A stretch of DNA of 64,000 nucleotides. It comes from a virus. The number at the start of each line of letters is the position of its first letter. The stretch's first letter is position 1. The position numbers and the translations under genes were made by a program. The notes beneath the pieces were generated by a model, which worked only from the letters and a program-made list of their open reading frames with translations, was not told where the DNA came from and made no database searches. Location: the IMG/VR virus record IMGVR_UViG_3300031539_000004, positions 62,001 to 126,000 of that record. One strand, 5' to 3'. This document shows positions 15,565 through 23,151 of this stretch, in pieces.

Positions 15565-16058
15565 CGCTGTCCTCCGTGGGCTTCTCGGATGTGGGCGTTC
15601 AGCTCTTCGCCGTACTTGGCATGGCCGCCGTGGAGCCACTCCGATTCGGGGTGCCACGGGCGCTCGAGGTCCGGTTCGGTCTGAGCGCAGGTGTCGAGCG
15701 TGACGCAGCCCTCTCGGTGGCTGGTCGGGTCGCCGGGTTCGCCGTTGCAGTGCGGGCAGCGCAGGTCTTCGTCGGGGTCAGGCAGGTCGGCGGCCGTCGC
15801 GGGTACCGCCGCGGGCAGGATCTCGGCCCACACGGCTTGCTCGGCTGGCGGCCAGTCGATCGCCGACATGGTGACCGGTCGCTCTTGGCCGGTCGCCCAT
15901 GACGCTTCGTGGATCCGCTGCAGCATCGTGACCAGCGGGGCGCGCGACTGGCGGGCGTTCGCTTCATCGAGCTTGCAGATCCCGTCGGCGGGTTCGCCGC
16001 AGACGGTGCAGGGGTCGGGCAGCCCGTCCTTGCATGGGCAGGTGAGGGCGTCATCCAT
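15561..16058 (-). CDS. Hypothetical Cys-rich protein
   Basis: A 165-residue protein with clusters CPCKDGLPDPCTVCGEPADG, DLRCPHCNGEPGDPTSHREG and a C-terminal His-rich tail, so probably two zinc sites. In between lies a helical SAIDWPPAEQAVWAEILPAA. Reads as a small adaptor-like protein; no family recognised. Confidence 0.7.
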   Translation of the reverse strand: MDDALTCPCKDGLPDPCTVCGEPADGICKLDEANARQSRAPLVTMLQRIHEASWATGQERPVTMSAIDWPPAEQAVWAEILPAAVPATAADLPDPDEDLRCPHCNGEPGDPTSHREGCVTLDTCAQTEPDLERPWHPESEWLHGGHAKYGEELNAHIREAHGGQR

Positions 16059-16245
16059 CGTGGGCCTCCTCGGGCCAGGGGCGGGGGGTGACGGCGCGGC
16101 CGATGGCGGCGCGGCGGGCGTCGGCTTCGCGTAGCTGGCGGGTGTCGGTGTGGTCGTCCTGGTCGTGTTGCCAGATCCGGTAGGCGGTGATCGCGGAGAA
16201 CGCGATGGCGCTGAGGATGACGGCGATCGTCTCGAGGTCGCTCAT
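16051..16245 (-). CDS. Small single-pass membrane protein
   Basis: A 64-residue protein. Residues 4-22 (LETIAVILSAIAFSAITAY) form one clear transmembrane helix, followed by a charged cytoplasmic-type tail (WQHDQDDHTDTRQLREADAR). Shares TGATG with its upstream neighbour. Confidence 0.7.
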   Translation of the reverse strand: MSDLETIAVILSAIAFSAITAYRIWQHDQDDHTDTRQLREADARRAAIGRAVTPRPWPEEAHDG

Positions 16246-16550
16246 CAGTGGCCCCTCGGGGCGTTGAACCGGGAACCGGGGTTCTCGGTTCGCTGTTCTC
16301 GGTTCGGGGCCTCGGCCCCCTCGAGGCGCAGGAGCCGGATCGCTTTGGCGGCCGAGCAGTCGCAGTCCCACGGGTGGTCGCAGGCGTCGGGGTTGTCGGC
16401 CAGTACGTCGGTGAGGAGGTCGCGGAGCCGGTCGATCTCGTTGAGCGCGGCGTCGATGATGGGCCACGGGCAGTCGTCTTCGTCGGGTTCGGAGAGCCAT
16501 TTGCGGAAGTCGACCGGGGTCTTGTCGGGGTCGAGGTACTGGTCAGCCAT
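16245..16550 (-). CDS. Hypothetical protein
   Basis: A 101-residue acidic protein (MADQYLDPDKTPVDFRKWLS...) with a helix IIDAALNEIDRLRDLLTDVL and HPWDCDCSAAKAI. The last 20 residues are encoded by two short direct repeats (GGTTCTCGGTTCGCTGTTCTC region) and look like slippage-derived extension. Confidence 0.65.
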   Translation of the reverse strand: MADQYLDPDKTPVDFRKWLSEPDEDDCPWPIIDAALNEIDRLRDLLTDVLADNPDACDHPWDCDCSAAKAIRLLRLEGAEAPNREQRTENPGSRFNAPRGH

Positions 16551-16866
16551 CGTCGGCCTCCAGCTCGAGTCGGCCGACCCGGCAGAGGTCGCACTCGTCG
16601 TTCACGACAGGGCCGTGCGTGAGCGGCCAGTCGCGGTCGGTGTGGCCGTCGCCGGGGAAGTCTTGGGTCTCGTCCCATGCGAGCGCCCCGCAGGTCAGGC
16701 AGCGGTGCTCGCCGGCGTCGATCCGTTGGTCTCGGGTCCCGAGCTCGGGGCGTACCGCAGCTCCGGTGATCGCGGCGGCCGCGAGGTGCGCGGTCCCTGA
16801 GATGATGGTCCCGTCGGCGGTGACCTTCACGGTCTGCCGTTCGGCGAGCTGTGCGATGTCAGCCAT
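16543..16866 (-). CDS. Hypothetical protein with C-terminal zinc ribbon
   Basis: A 107-residue protein (MADIAQLAERQTVKVTADGT...) with a beta-rich N-terminal half, then RCLTCGALAWDE and ECDLCRVGR, a four-Cys ribbon. A good ribosome-binding site (GAGGAGACGCC) lies upstream. A -10-like TACAGT with half-operator at 16899-16904 suggests a promoter. Confidence 0.7.
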   Translation of the reverse strand: MADIAQLAERQTVKVTADGTIISGTAHLAAAAITGAAVRPELGTRDQRIDAGEHRCLTCGALAWDETQDFPGDGHTDRDWPLTHGPVVNDECDLCRVGRLELEADDG

Positions 16867-16878
16867 GTTGGCGTCTCC

Positions 16879-17274
16879 TCAGCGGGCGGTGGATTGTGAC
16901 TGTAGCTCTTCCGCGTACGCGGCCACGGCTTCTTGCGGCCAGCCGGCGACGCCGAGGCGGTGGGCGCGCTGCCGTGCGGCGATCGGGAGCGCGATGGCGG
17001 GGGCTTCCGCCGAGAACCGGTCGGCGGGGACCGGCTCGGGGTCGGGGCCTCGAGCGGTGGGCGGTCGCGCCTGGCCGGGTTCGATCGACCCGCACCATGA
17101 GCAGTGGGCGACCCACGGCCCCCCAGCGACCCGGAGGCGGCTTGTCCGCTTGCACGGTACAGGTCGGCCTTCGACGGACGACCGGCGCTTACACGGCGGC
17201 TGAGCGGGTCTGGTGACCCTCCCGGCGGCTTGGCGGGCGCGGGGGTTGCCTCCCGTGCGGCGCTTCTTGCTCAT
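16879..17274 (-). CDS. Hypothetical basic protein
   Basis: A 131-residue protein (MSKKRRTGGNPRARQAAGRV...) with a basic N-terminal third, a central HCSWCGSIEPG knuckle and an Ala-rich helix. Four-base overlap with the upstream gene. Positively charged tail and Cys pair suggest nucleic-acid contact, unproven. Confidence 0.6.
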   Translation of the reverse strand: MSKKRRTGGNPRARQAAGRVTRPAQPPCKRRSSVEGRPVPCKRTSRLRVAGGPWVAHCSWCGSIEPGQARPPTARGPDPEPVPADRFSAEAPAIALPIAARQRAHRLGVAGWPQEAVAAYAEELQSQSTAR

Positions 17275-17537
17275 CGGAGCACCGAGGATCGGATCCCGAG
17301 GTCGGCGGCGTGGTCCTCGTGCCAGTCGCAGAGGAGCTGCCCGGTCGGGTAGAGGCGACGATCGACGGTGCGGGCGACTCGGTGGCGGGCGGGCTTCGCG
17401 CAGTTGCCGTGCTCGCAGGTGGGGGTGGCGCAGGGGTCGCAGATCCCGGTGGGGGTTCCGCCTCGGGCGAGGGCGGATCCGGTGACGGTGACGCGGCGCG
17501 CCCGGTGGCACTTCTCGCAGTAGCCGGGGATCTTCAT
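17271..17537 (-). CDS. Small zinc-finger protein
   Basis: An 88-residue protein with YCEKCHRARR, GICDPCATPTCEHGNC and LLCDWHED: eight Cys/His in pairs, enough for two zinc sites. Strongly basic between them. Could be a transcription or nuclease accessory factor; family not recognised. Confidence 0.7.
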   Translation of the reverse strand: MKIPGYCEKCHRARRVTVTGSALARGGTPTGICDPCATPTCEHGNCAKPARHRVARTVDRRLYPTGQLLCDWHEDHAADLGIRSSVLR

Positions 17538-17539
17538 CG

Positions 17540-17788
17540 TCAGCTCCTCAGCTCAAGGATCCGAAGGATCGTCTCGTTGGTGGTCGGGTCGGCGAGGTCG
17601 CCGTCGATCTCGGCGAGGTCGAGACCGGCGAGCATCTGACTGGTCCCGTACTCGGGGCTTTCGGGGCCTTCGGTGACCCACCGGCCGTCGGCGAGCTTGG
17701 TGTAGTCGTACTCGGAGGTGTCGACCACGACGGTCCCTTCGGGGAGCGCGGCCAGTTCGGCGGCGTGGAGGCTGAAGGTGTCGGCCAT
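17540..17788 (-). CDS. Hypothetical protein
   Basis: An 82-residue protein (MADTFSLHAAELAALPEGTV...) containing a small beta motif VVVDTSEYDYTKLADGRWVT, a pattern common in actinophage proteins of unknown role. Shares a base with the upstream gene's stop. Confidence 0.65.
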   Translation of the reverse strand: MADTFSLHAAELAALPEGTVVVDTSEYDYTKLADGRWVTEGPESPEYGTSQMLAGLDLAEIDGDLADPTTNETILRILELRS

Positions 17789-18012
17789 CACGCGGCCGCC
17801 ATCTCGAGGAGCGCCCAGCCTCGGGCGAGGAGGCGGGCCTGCTCGGTGTACCGGTTGCGGTAGAGGGCGAGCTGGCTGCGGTGGAGCAGCTTGGCGGCGG
17901 TCACCGCGTCGGTCTCGGTGGCGGCGACGCCTTCGAGTTCCCATTCGCCGTTGGCGAGTCGGTGCCAGACCTCGCGGCCTCGGGCGTCTGTGGTTTCGGT
18001 CGTGGTTGCCAT
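17788..18012 (-). CDS. Hypothetical protein behind reiterated RBS cassette
   Basis: A 74-residue protein (MATTTETTDARGREVWHRLA...). The start is fixed by the cassette CCAAGGAGACGCCGACATG that recurs at 12430, 22689 and 57597. Its DGRW-like beta segment (LANGEWELEG) parallels the downstream gene (LADGRWVTEG), so the two may be duplicates. Confidence 0.7.
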   Translation of the reverse strand: MATTTETTDARGREVWHRLANGEWELEGVAATETDAVTAAKLLHRSQLALYRNRYTEQARLLARGWALLEMAAA

Positions 18013-18056
18013 GTCGGCGTCTCCTTGGGTTGGTGGTGGTCGGGTTGGTGGGGGCT

Positions 18057-18407
18057 TCAGTCGCCGGTGTAGCGGCCTTGGCCGTATCCCATCGAGGCGC
18101 ATTGTTCGGCGTTGCTCATGCTCGCCCACCGGGCTGCCTCGGCTGCGTTGCGGCGATCGCAGTCTGCTTCGTACTGGCGGGCTGCGGCGTTGGCCTCGGC
18201 CTCGGTGGCGTAGGTGCGGTCGATGTCGGTCTGCGACCGGTTGCTTCCGTCGGTGGCCCTGACGGTGACCCATGCCTGCCGGCCGCCCCACTCGCTGTCG
18301 GTGTAGTCGACCTCGATGCGGGCGGGGTGAACCGTGGCGGGGTTGTTGAGGGCGACGATGTAGCGGGTCTCGCCCTGGCGGCTGGTGGCGTCTGCGGTGT
18401 TGTTCAT
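18057..18407 (-). CDS. Hypothetical protein, leaderless
   Basis: A 116-residue protein (MNNTADATSRQGETRYIVAL...) with N-terminal beta strands and a helix DRTYATEAEANAAARQYEAD. The ATG lies seven bases after TATACT of the composite promoter. The first gene of its operon. Confidence 0.7.
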   Translation of the reverse strand: MNNTADATSRQGETRYIVALNNPATVHPARIEVDYTDSEWGGRQAWVTVRATDGSNRSQTDIDRTYATEAEANAAARQYEADCDRRNAAEAARWASMSNAEQCASMGYGQGRYTGD

Positions 18408-18414
18408 GTGTACG

Positions 18415-18481
18415 AGTATACAGGGTTCTGTAGTCGGATCAACTACAGCGCCCCGGATCGGGTACGCAAAGACGCTGGTCA
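18415..18481 (-). promoter_or_regulatory. Composite promoter: operator 18429-18447 plus GCTGGTCA 18474-18481
   Basis: Leftward: TGTAGTTGATCCGACTACA with -35 TTGATC and -10 TATACT (18420-18415). The second motif lies 26 bp behind the operator. Confidence 0.8.
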
Positions 18482-18566
18482 CGGGGTTGTTCAGAAGAAC
18501 CTCAGAATCGCCGCGAGGAACCGGGCCTCGGAACCCATACAACGAGGGGGAAGGGGGGCGGGGGCC

Positions 18567-18845
18567 TCAGCCCTCAGCGCACTCCATTTGGCCGTGCAAC
18601 CGGTACGCGGTCACCCCGGGGTACACCTTCGACCCTGGCTTCAGCGCGACGAACTCGCCGTTCCACCACACGACCCGACCGTCGCCCGCCGTCGAGATCG
18701 GGACCCACAGGTACCGGCCCGAGCGTTGGAACCGGACGCTCGCCCACGCCGCGGACTCGCCGCAGTGGTGGCAGACAACCGGGTCCGCTGCGGCCAGCGG
18801 GTCGACGGTCTCTGCGATCGTCGCGGCGTTCGCTGGAGCGCTCAT
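18567..18845 (-). CDS. Hypothetical protein with CxxC
   Basis: A 92-residue protein from ATG 18845 (MSAPANAATIAETVDPLAAA...), which lies seven bases after a -10-like TAGGGT. VCHHCGESAAWASVRFQRSG and a late Cys suggest a zinc ribbon. A longer form from ATG 18971, overlapping the upstream stop, would add 42 residues of poor protein character. Confidence 0.6.
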   Translation of the reverse strand: MSAPANAATIAETVDPLAAADPVVCHHCGESAAWASVRFQRSGRYLWVPISTAGDGRVVWWNGEFVALKPGSKVYPGVTAYRLHGQMECAEG

Positions 18846-18967
18846 CGGCTCAACCCTACGACCTGGCGGGTCCTCGCGTCGCTCCACGTCAGTTACCCGT
18901 CCACATCGAAGGTCCCGCCCGGCTCTCGCTTGGGTCCATCGTGGCAGCGCCGGCGAGCTCGCCGGGG

Positions 18968-19291
18968 TCAACGATGGACGCCAGACCGGAAGGCGAAGAT
19001 CTCGGCCTGCAGAACGACCGCGGCTTCCTCGGCCTGGCGCTCGGCGTCGACCTCGGTGTCGCAGTACCCCGTCGTGGTGAACGCTGCCGACGACCAGTGC
19101 ATCGGTGACACCCGCCAGTAGTACCGGCCGCCCTCCGTCGGGTTGATCGTCACGTCCAGCTCGTCGGTGCAGCGGACCGCCAGCTCGAGGAGGAGAACCC
19201 GGCCCCGAGCTCGGCGCAGCTCGCGGCCGAGGTACACGCAGCCGACCGTGAGGACGACCGCGACGACCCAGCCGGCCGTCGACCAGTTCAC
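18968..19291 (-). CDS. Membrane-anchored hypothetical protein
   Basis: A 107-residue protein from GTG 19291. Residues 3-21 (WSTAGWVVAVVLTVGCVYL) form a transmembrane anchor, then a basic stop-transfer RELRRARGR and a soluble domain (YYWRVSPMHWSSAAFTTTGY) likely inside. The GTGA overlap fixes the start. Confidence 0.65.
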   Translation of the reverse strand: MNWSTAGWVVAVVLTVGCVYLGRELRRARGRVLLLELAVRCTDELDVTINPTEGGRYYWRVSPMHWSSAAFTTTGYCDTEVDAERQAEEAAVVLQAEIFAFRSGVHR

Positions 19292-19572
19292 CCGAGCGGA
19301 CCTCGAGGGGGCGCGCCCGGCGGCATCTGCTGGCTGATCTGCAGCCCGCCGGTGCCGGCCTCGATGAACTTCTGGCCGATGGCCGTGGCGTTCGCCTTCG
19401 GGACCACGAACGCGAACGTGCCGACCGGGGTGGCGATCTGGACGAGCACGATCCCCTCGCCGTTCATGTCGCCCGGGTTGATCGCCCAATTCATCGGGAC
19501 CGGACCGATCGGGATCGCGGGTGGTTGCCCGGCCGCTCCGCTCTGGCCGGCTGGCTGCTGTTGGTCACTCAT
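19288..19572 (-). CDS. Hypothetical protein
   Basis: A 94-residue protein with a Gln/Pro/Gly-rich first third and a beta core GIVLVQIATPVGTFAFVVPK. The Pro-rich tail overlaps the membrane gene downstream. Sits in a three-gene cluster with two membrane proteins. Confidence 0.65.
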   Translation of the reverse strand: MSDQQQPAGQSGAAGQPPAIPIGPVPMNWAINPGDMNGEGIVLVQIATPVGTFAFVVPKANATAIGQKFIEAGTGGLQISQQMPPGAPPRGPLG

Positions 19573-19798
19573 CGGGTTCTCCTGCGGGTAGCGCGGCCAG
19601 GGGCCGCTGATCGGGCGAGGGGGTCGGCGGTGGCGGCGGGGGGAGCGTCGCCGACGGTCGGGCCTCGAGGTGAGCGAGGACCGCCTTGGTGGCGAGGACC
19701 CCGCCGACTACGAGCGCGGCGGTCATGGCGAGGATCAGCGCTCCAGCGGCGAGGAACGCGAACGCGACCATCGCGACGGTCCACTTCGCTGCCTTCAC
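19565..19798 (-). CDS. Small membrane protein with proline-rich tail
   Basis: A 77-residue protein from GTG 19798. Residues 6-42 are strongly hydrophobic (VAMVAFAFLAAGALILAMTA...), one or two membrane segments, followed by a PPPPPPTPSPD tail. Resembles small phage membrane proteins such as holin-like or signal-arrest proteins, but no endolysin lies nearby. Confidence 0.65.
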   Translation of the reverse strand: MKAAKWTVAMVAFAFLAAGALILAMTAALVVGGVLATKAVLAHLEARPSATLPPPPPPTPSPDQRPLAALPAGEPDE

Positions 19799-20049
19799 CG
19801 CTGGTCCTCAGGGATGTCTCTGAAGCAGGAGTTGCAGTCGCCGGTTGGTGGCGGCTCGGTCGACCCGGCGAGCCAGCAGGAAGCCCCACATCGGGCGGTG
19901 GAGTTCCCGCCGGGGTGTGCCCAGTTCTGGCCCTCGACGCCGGCGCGGCGTTTGCGGGTGAGGTGCCGGAAGCCGGTCTGGCCTCGCAGCTCGGCGCGGT
20001 CAGCGACGTACACAAGGTCGTCGTCGGGGTCGGGGGTGTGGGTCGGCAT
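19795..20049 (-). CDS. Hypothetical protein, Cys-containing
   Basis: An 84-residue protein (MPTHTPDPDDDLVYVADRAE...) with basic LTRKRRAGVEG and Cys residues in ARCGASCWLAG and GDCNSCFRD. Four-base overlap with the next gene. No family recognised. Confidence 0.65.
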   Translation of the reverse strand: MPTHTPDPDDDLVYVADRAELRGQTGFRHLTRKRRAGVEGQNWAHPGGNSTARCGASCWLAGSTEPPPTGDCNSCFRDIPEDQR

Positions 20050-20058
20050 CGGGGGTTC

Positions 20059-20361
20059 CTATTCGATGGTGGGCGGCATGGTGAGGGCGATGACCATCAG
20101 GTCGTCACCGGATCGGCGGCGCTTCCACGCCTCGAGCTGGACCCCGGTGTTCTCGGGGTCGAGCGCTGCGGGTCGGGCGGTGCTGTGGCACCAGCCGAGC
20201 TTGGTCGCGTCGCCGAGCCCCAGGGGGGTCCAGTCTCGCGCCAGCAGCCATGTGAGCATGTCGAGCGCCTGGTCGGTGTCGATCTCGTACGCGGTGGCGA
20301 GCTCTTCGGCGGTGGCGTGGAGCCACTCGATGCCTTCGAGGTACTCGGGGACCGGGGCCAT
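20059..20361 (-). CDS. Hypothetical protein
   Basis: A 100-residue protein. I place the start at ATG 20361 (MAPVPEYLEGIEWLHATAEE...), which shares a base with the upstream stop; an ATG at 20376 adds five residues. Helical N-terminal half with an HTH-like EELATAYEIDTDQALDMLTW. No family recognised. Confidence 0.65.
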   Translation of the reverse strand: MAPVPEYLEGIEWLHATAEELATAYEIDTDQALDMLTWLLARDWTPLGLGDATKLGWCHSTARPAALDPENTGVQLEAWKRRRSGDDLMVIALTMPPTIE

Positions 20362-20729
20362 CAGGATCGCACCCATCCCTCACGGAAGTTGGCCCGCGAG
20401 TAGAGCGACGGCTCGATCGAGTCGAGCTCGGACCGGACGAACATCGACCACGCCACAGCGAACGCCACCGGCATCTCCGCGTGGAGCCGCTCGGCCTCCT
20501 CGAGCAGGTCGGGGCGGATCGCGTCGAGCGACTGGCACCCGTCGTTGTCGACGGTCGCGCCGAACCCGTGGACGATCTCCACGATGTCGATGAGGTGGCT
20601 GCTGTTGCCGTATGGGCGCTTCCCGTCGAACTCGGGCGCGCCGACCTCGCACTCGGAGAGCCGTTCGGTCGGCCAGAGCCGGGCGAGCAGCTTCAGGTGG
20701 GCGTCGGTGAGGTGAAACTCGTCATCCAT
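20361..20729 (-). CDS. Hypothetical protein
   Basis: A 122-residue protein (MDDEFHLTDAHLKLLARLWP...). Mixed alpha/beta with RPYGNSSHLIDIVEIVHGFG. Several conserved-looking aromatic residues but no catalytic motif. Overlaps its upstream neighbour by 8 bases. Confidence 0.7.
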   Translation of the reverse strand: MDDEFHLTDAHLKLLARLWPTERLSECEVGAPEFDGKRPYGNSSHLIDIVEIVHGFGATVDNDGCQSLDAIRPDLLEEAERLHAEMPVAFAVAWSMFVRSELDSIEPSLYSRANFREGWVRS

Positions 20730-21339
20730 TGACCGACTCCTTCAGGCTGGCCCGCAGGTCGTTGACCCACCGGGTGCGGTCGCTGGCCCGGCGCTGTTCC
20801 TTGACCCACTCGTCGCGGGCACGCTCGAGCTGGTCGGTGATGGTGGTGCGGCGCATCGCCCGGTACTCCTCGGGCGACATCGCCCGCTTCGGGTCGCCGT
20901 CGGCGGGGTAGAGCGTCGAGCAGTCGAACCGGATCGACTCGGTGAGCTGGTCGACCATGAACGTCTTCAGCTCCCGGTGCCCGAGGGTGGGAGGTGTCCA
21001 CGCTTCGACCTTGGCGAGCATCGCCTCGTAGCGGGCCTCCTCTTCGGCCTCGCGCTCCCGGCGCTCACGCCGGCGGTCCACCTCGGCGGTGAACGCATCC
21101 ATCGCGGCGTCGGCGGCCTGGTCGTGCGACCAGCCCTCAACCTCGGCCAGCTCGGTCTCCAGCTCGGCGATCCGGTCCCGGTAGTGGCTCGACGGCTGGA
21201 ACTCGTCGGGGATCGGGGTGCCCGTCGGGGCGTCGCGCATCGTGACCAGCGCGCCGAACGCTCGGGCGCACTCGATGGCGAAGACGGCGAGCTCGGTGAC
21301 CTCGCCCTTCTGGACGGACTCGGTGTATCCGGTAGGCAT
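20722..21339 (-). CDS. Coiled-coil hypothetical protein
   Basis: A 205-residue protein. Residues about 50-110 are a charged coiled coil (RDRIAELETELAEVEGW; EVDRRRERREREAEEEARYE). The C-terminal third (MSPEEYRAMRRTTITDQLER) is also helical. ATG 21339 shares a base with the upstream stop. A structural or scaffolding partner is plausible. Confidence 0.7.
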   Translation of the reverse strand: MPTGYTESVQKGEVTELAVFAIECARAFGALVTMRDAPTGTPIPDEFQPSSHYRDRIAELETELAEVEGWSHDQAADAAMDAFTAEVDRRRERREREAEEEARYEAMLAKVEAWTPPTLGHRELKTFMVDQLTESIRFDCSTLYPADGDPKRAMSPEEYRAMRRTTITDQLERARDEWVKEQRRASDRTRWVNDLRASLKESVNG

Positions 21340-21656
21340 CAGCCTTCTCCTTGGTTGGGGTTCGTGTCGTGGTCGCCGCGCATCCCGCGCAACGTGACGA
21401 GGACTTGGCCGGCGGTCGCCTCGTCCAGCCCCACGTCCTCGGTGAGCAGCTTGACGAGCATGGCGTCGGTGACCGCCCCCTCGGCGACCTCCATGAACGC
21501 CTGCGCCTGCTGGCGGCAGGTGGCGGGGTCGAGCTGGCCGTACATGACGGTCCCGTCCTCGGCGATCGCCCGAACGGAGCAGAACCCCTCGAGCTGTTCG
21601 TTGACCCCGGATTCGAGTTCGATGACGGTCAGGATCTTCAGGTCGGGCGTTCCCAC
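21339..21656 (-). CDS. Hypothetical protein
   Basis: A 105-residue protein (MGTPDLKILTVIELESGVNE...) with beta N-terminal half and helical C-terminal half (ATCRQQAQAFMEVAEGAVTD). Preceded by the operator at 21688. Its late KLLTEDVGLDEATAGQVLVT segment is a plain helix pair. Confidence 0.7.
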   Translation of the reverse strand: MGTPDLKILTVIELESGVNEQLEGFCSVRAIAEDGTVMYGQLDPATCRQQAQAFMEVAEGAVTDAMLVKLLTEDVGLDEATAGQVLVTLRGMRGDHDTNPNQGEG

Positions 21657-21684
21657 TCGGGACCTCCTTGGTGGTCGGGTTCGG

Positions 21685-21704
21685 ACCGTAGCATGTGAGG
21701 CTAC
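21685..21704 (-). promoter_or_regulatory. GTAG-N9-CTAC operator with embedded -10
   Basis: GTAGCATGTGAGGCTAC (21688-21704) overlaps a leftward -10-like TACGGT (21690-21685). A short leader with AAGGAGG precedes the gene starting at 21656. Confidence 0.6.
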
Positions 21705-21710
21705 GGCAGA

Positions 21711-22151
21711 TCAGTGGCCGATGTGGAAGAGGCCGAACCGGTCGCGGTCCCACTTCCCGGCGGCGAGCTGTTCGGCGTACACCTTCAGCGCGGCGATCAC
21801 GGGGGCGATGCGCCGGTACCCGTCGTCGCTGGCCTCGAGGGCGAGGATGGTCGTGTCGAAGTCCATCGTCGTCGGCGGCTCGGCGTAGGCGTCCTTGCTC
21901 TGCTGCTGGTCGCCGAAGTAGCGCTGCTCGGCCTCGGGGGCGTCGATCTCGATCGGCCCCCACGCGAGCTGCGGGTACCAGTAGTACCGGTCGGCGTCGA
22001 GGCGGCTCTTGCGGGCCTTGACCAGCTCGGCGAAGTCGCCGTCGTAGCCCATCTTCGACAGGTCGAACGTGGCGACCGGGCGGATCATGGTGCGGCCATC
22101 GCCGAAGCCGTCCATCGTCTCGGCGACGATGAGGGTCGATTCGTATCCCAT
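21711..22151 (-). CDS. Hypothetical protein, aromatic-rich
   Basis: A 146-residue protein (MGYESTLIVAETMDGFGDGR...). RYYWYPQLAWGPIEIDAPEA and DFDTTILALEAS suggest a compact alpha/beta domain. Ribosome-binding site AAGGAGACC upstream. This style of protein is common in actinophage accessory arrays; no function known. Confidence 0.7.
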   Translation of the reverse strand: MGYESTLIVAETMDGFGDGRTMIRPVATFDLSKMGYDGDFAELVKARKSRLDADRYYWYPQLAWGPIEIDAPEAEQRYFGDQQQSKDAYAEPPTTMDFDTTILALEASDDGYRRIAPVIAALKVYAEQLAAGKWDRDRFGLFHIGH

Positions 22152-22180
22152 TGCGGGGTCTCCTTGGTTGGTGGTCGTGG

Positions 22181-22420
22181 TCAGCCGAACTCGGCGCGAG
22201 CGTCGGCGATGAGGCAGGCCATCTCCTCGTCAGCGGCGTCGATCGCCGTGCCGAAGTTGGCGGGGTCTGCGACGAGGCCGACGCTGAAGTCGACGGCCTC
22301 GGGGTCGGTCGGGTCCGGCGCGACGATCCGGTAGAGGCTGTGGTAGCCGAGATCGTCGGGGCCGGTGAGGCCGTAGCGGCCGTCGTCGCTGGTGCGGATG
22401 TAGGCGGGCGTATCGCTCAT
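22181..22420 (-). CDS. Hypothetical protein
   Basis: A 79-residue protein (MSDTPAYIRTSDDGRYGLTG...), beta-rich then a helix AADEEMACLIADARAEFG. Its ATG lies within the upstream gene's stop (ATGA-like overlap). Confidence 0.65.
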   Translation of the reverse strand: MSDTPAYIRTSDDGRYGLTGPDDLGYHSLYRIVAPDPTDPEAVDFSVGLVADPANFGTAIDAADEEMACLIADARAEFG

Positions 22421-22689
22421 GGCCACGTCACCGTGCCCGGGGTCATCTCGGCGCAGAAGGCACCGGCGTACTCGATCCACGCTTCCAGCGGCGAGGCGTG
22501 ACCCTCGACGTCCTCGGGGTTGTCCTCGGCCCATGCCGTGAGGCATTCGCCGAAGCCGCCGCCGTCGATGTCTCGGGCGATGGCTGCGATGCACTCGGCG
22601 CGGTTCGCACCGATGACCCGCAGCTCGTAGCCGCGGATCGTGACCTCCATGAAGGTCACGGTCTTGCTCTTCGTCTTGGTGGTTGCCAT
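22417..22689 (-). CDS. Hypothetical protein behind reiterated RBS cassette
   Basis: A 90-residue protein (MATTKTKSKTVTFMEVTIRG...). Start fixed by CCAAGGAGACGCCGACATG. A basic N-terminus leads into a beta-strand and helical region (AECIAAIARDIDGGGFGECL). Confidence 0.7.
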   Translation of the reverse strand: MATTKTKSKTVTFMEVTIRGYELRVIGANRAECIAAIARDIDGGGFGECLTAWAEDNPEDVEGHASPLEAWIEYAGAFCAEMTPGTVTWP

Positions 22690-22719
22690 GTCGGCGTCTC
22701 CTTGGGTTGGTCGGCGGTC

Positions 22720-23043
22720 TCAGGCGAGGCCAGCGAAGGGGTCGGGGGTGGTGGTCTCACGGTCGAGGCGAGCCTCGAGGCGACCCTCGAGGGCTGCGAG
22801 CGTCGCTGCGCTCGGGGGGTTCACGCTCTCGACTGAGGCGAGGCTGCGGAGCAGGTCGCCGCCGTTGGCGTTGGCGAGCCTGACCACTGCGAGCAGGTCG
22901 GCGGTGGTGGTGCCGGGGAGGTGGCGCTCGAGGGCGGCGAGGAGGTTCTCGACCTTGCGGGCCCTGGCCCGAGCTTCGAAGCGGTTGGTGGTTGCGGTGG
23001 TGGTCATCGTGGCTCCTTTGGCCTCGGTGGCTGCGTTCATCAT
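22720..23043 (-). CDS. Hypothetical protein with two possible starts
   Basis: Up to 107 residues. The leaderless ATG at 23043 lies seven bases after CATACT and begins MMNAATEAKGATM; a second in-frame ATG at 23007 has AAAGGAG upstream. The helical body (ARARARKVENLLAALERHLP) is charged. The MMN start recurs at six other predicted transcript starts here. Confidence 0.65.
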   Translation of the reverse strand: MMNAATEAKGATMTTTATTNRFEARARARKVENLLAALERHLPGTTTADLLAVVRLANANGGDLLRSLASVESVNPPSAATLAALEGRLEARLDRETTTPDPFAGLA

Positions 23044-23050
23044 GTGCTCC

Positions 23051-23118
23051 AGTATGGTCCCTCGGTGTAGCCGAAGCAACTACACCGGCCAGAACGGGGG
23101 CCGCAAAGAGGCTGGTCA
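23051..23118 (-). promoter_or_regulatory. Composite promoter: operator 23066-23084 plus GCTGGTCA 23111-23118
   Basis: Leftward TGTAGTTGCTTCGGCTACA with -35 TTGCTT, 17-bp spacer and -10 CATACT (23056-23051). The second motif lies 26 bp away. Confidence 0.8.
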
Positions 23119-23151
23119 CGGCGTTGTTGGAAAGAACCCTGGAACCGGCGC

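Noticed and set aside
19565-19798. Holin call for the small membrane protein
   Set aside because: No endolysin or lysis cassette nearby; membrane segments alone are not enough.
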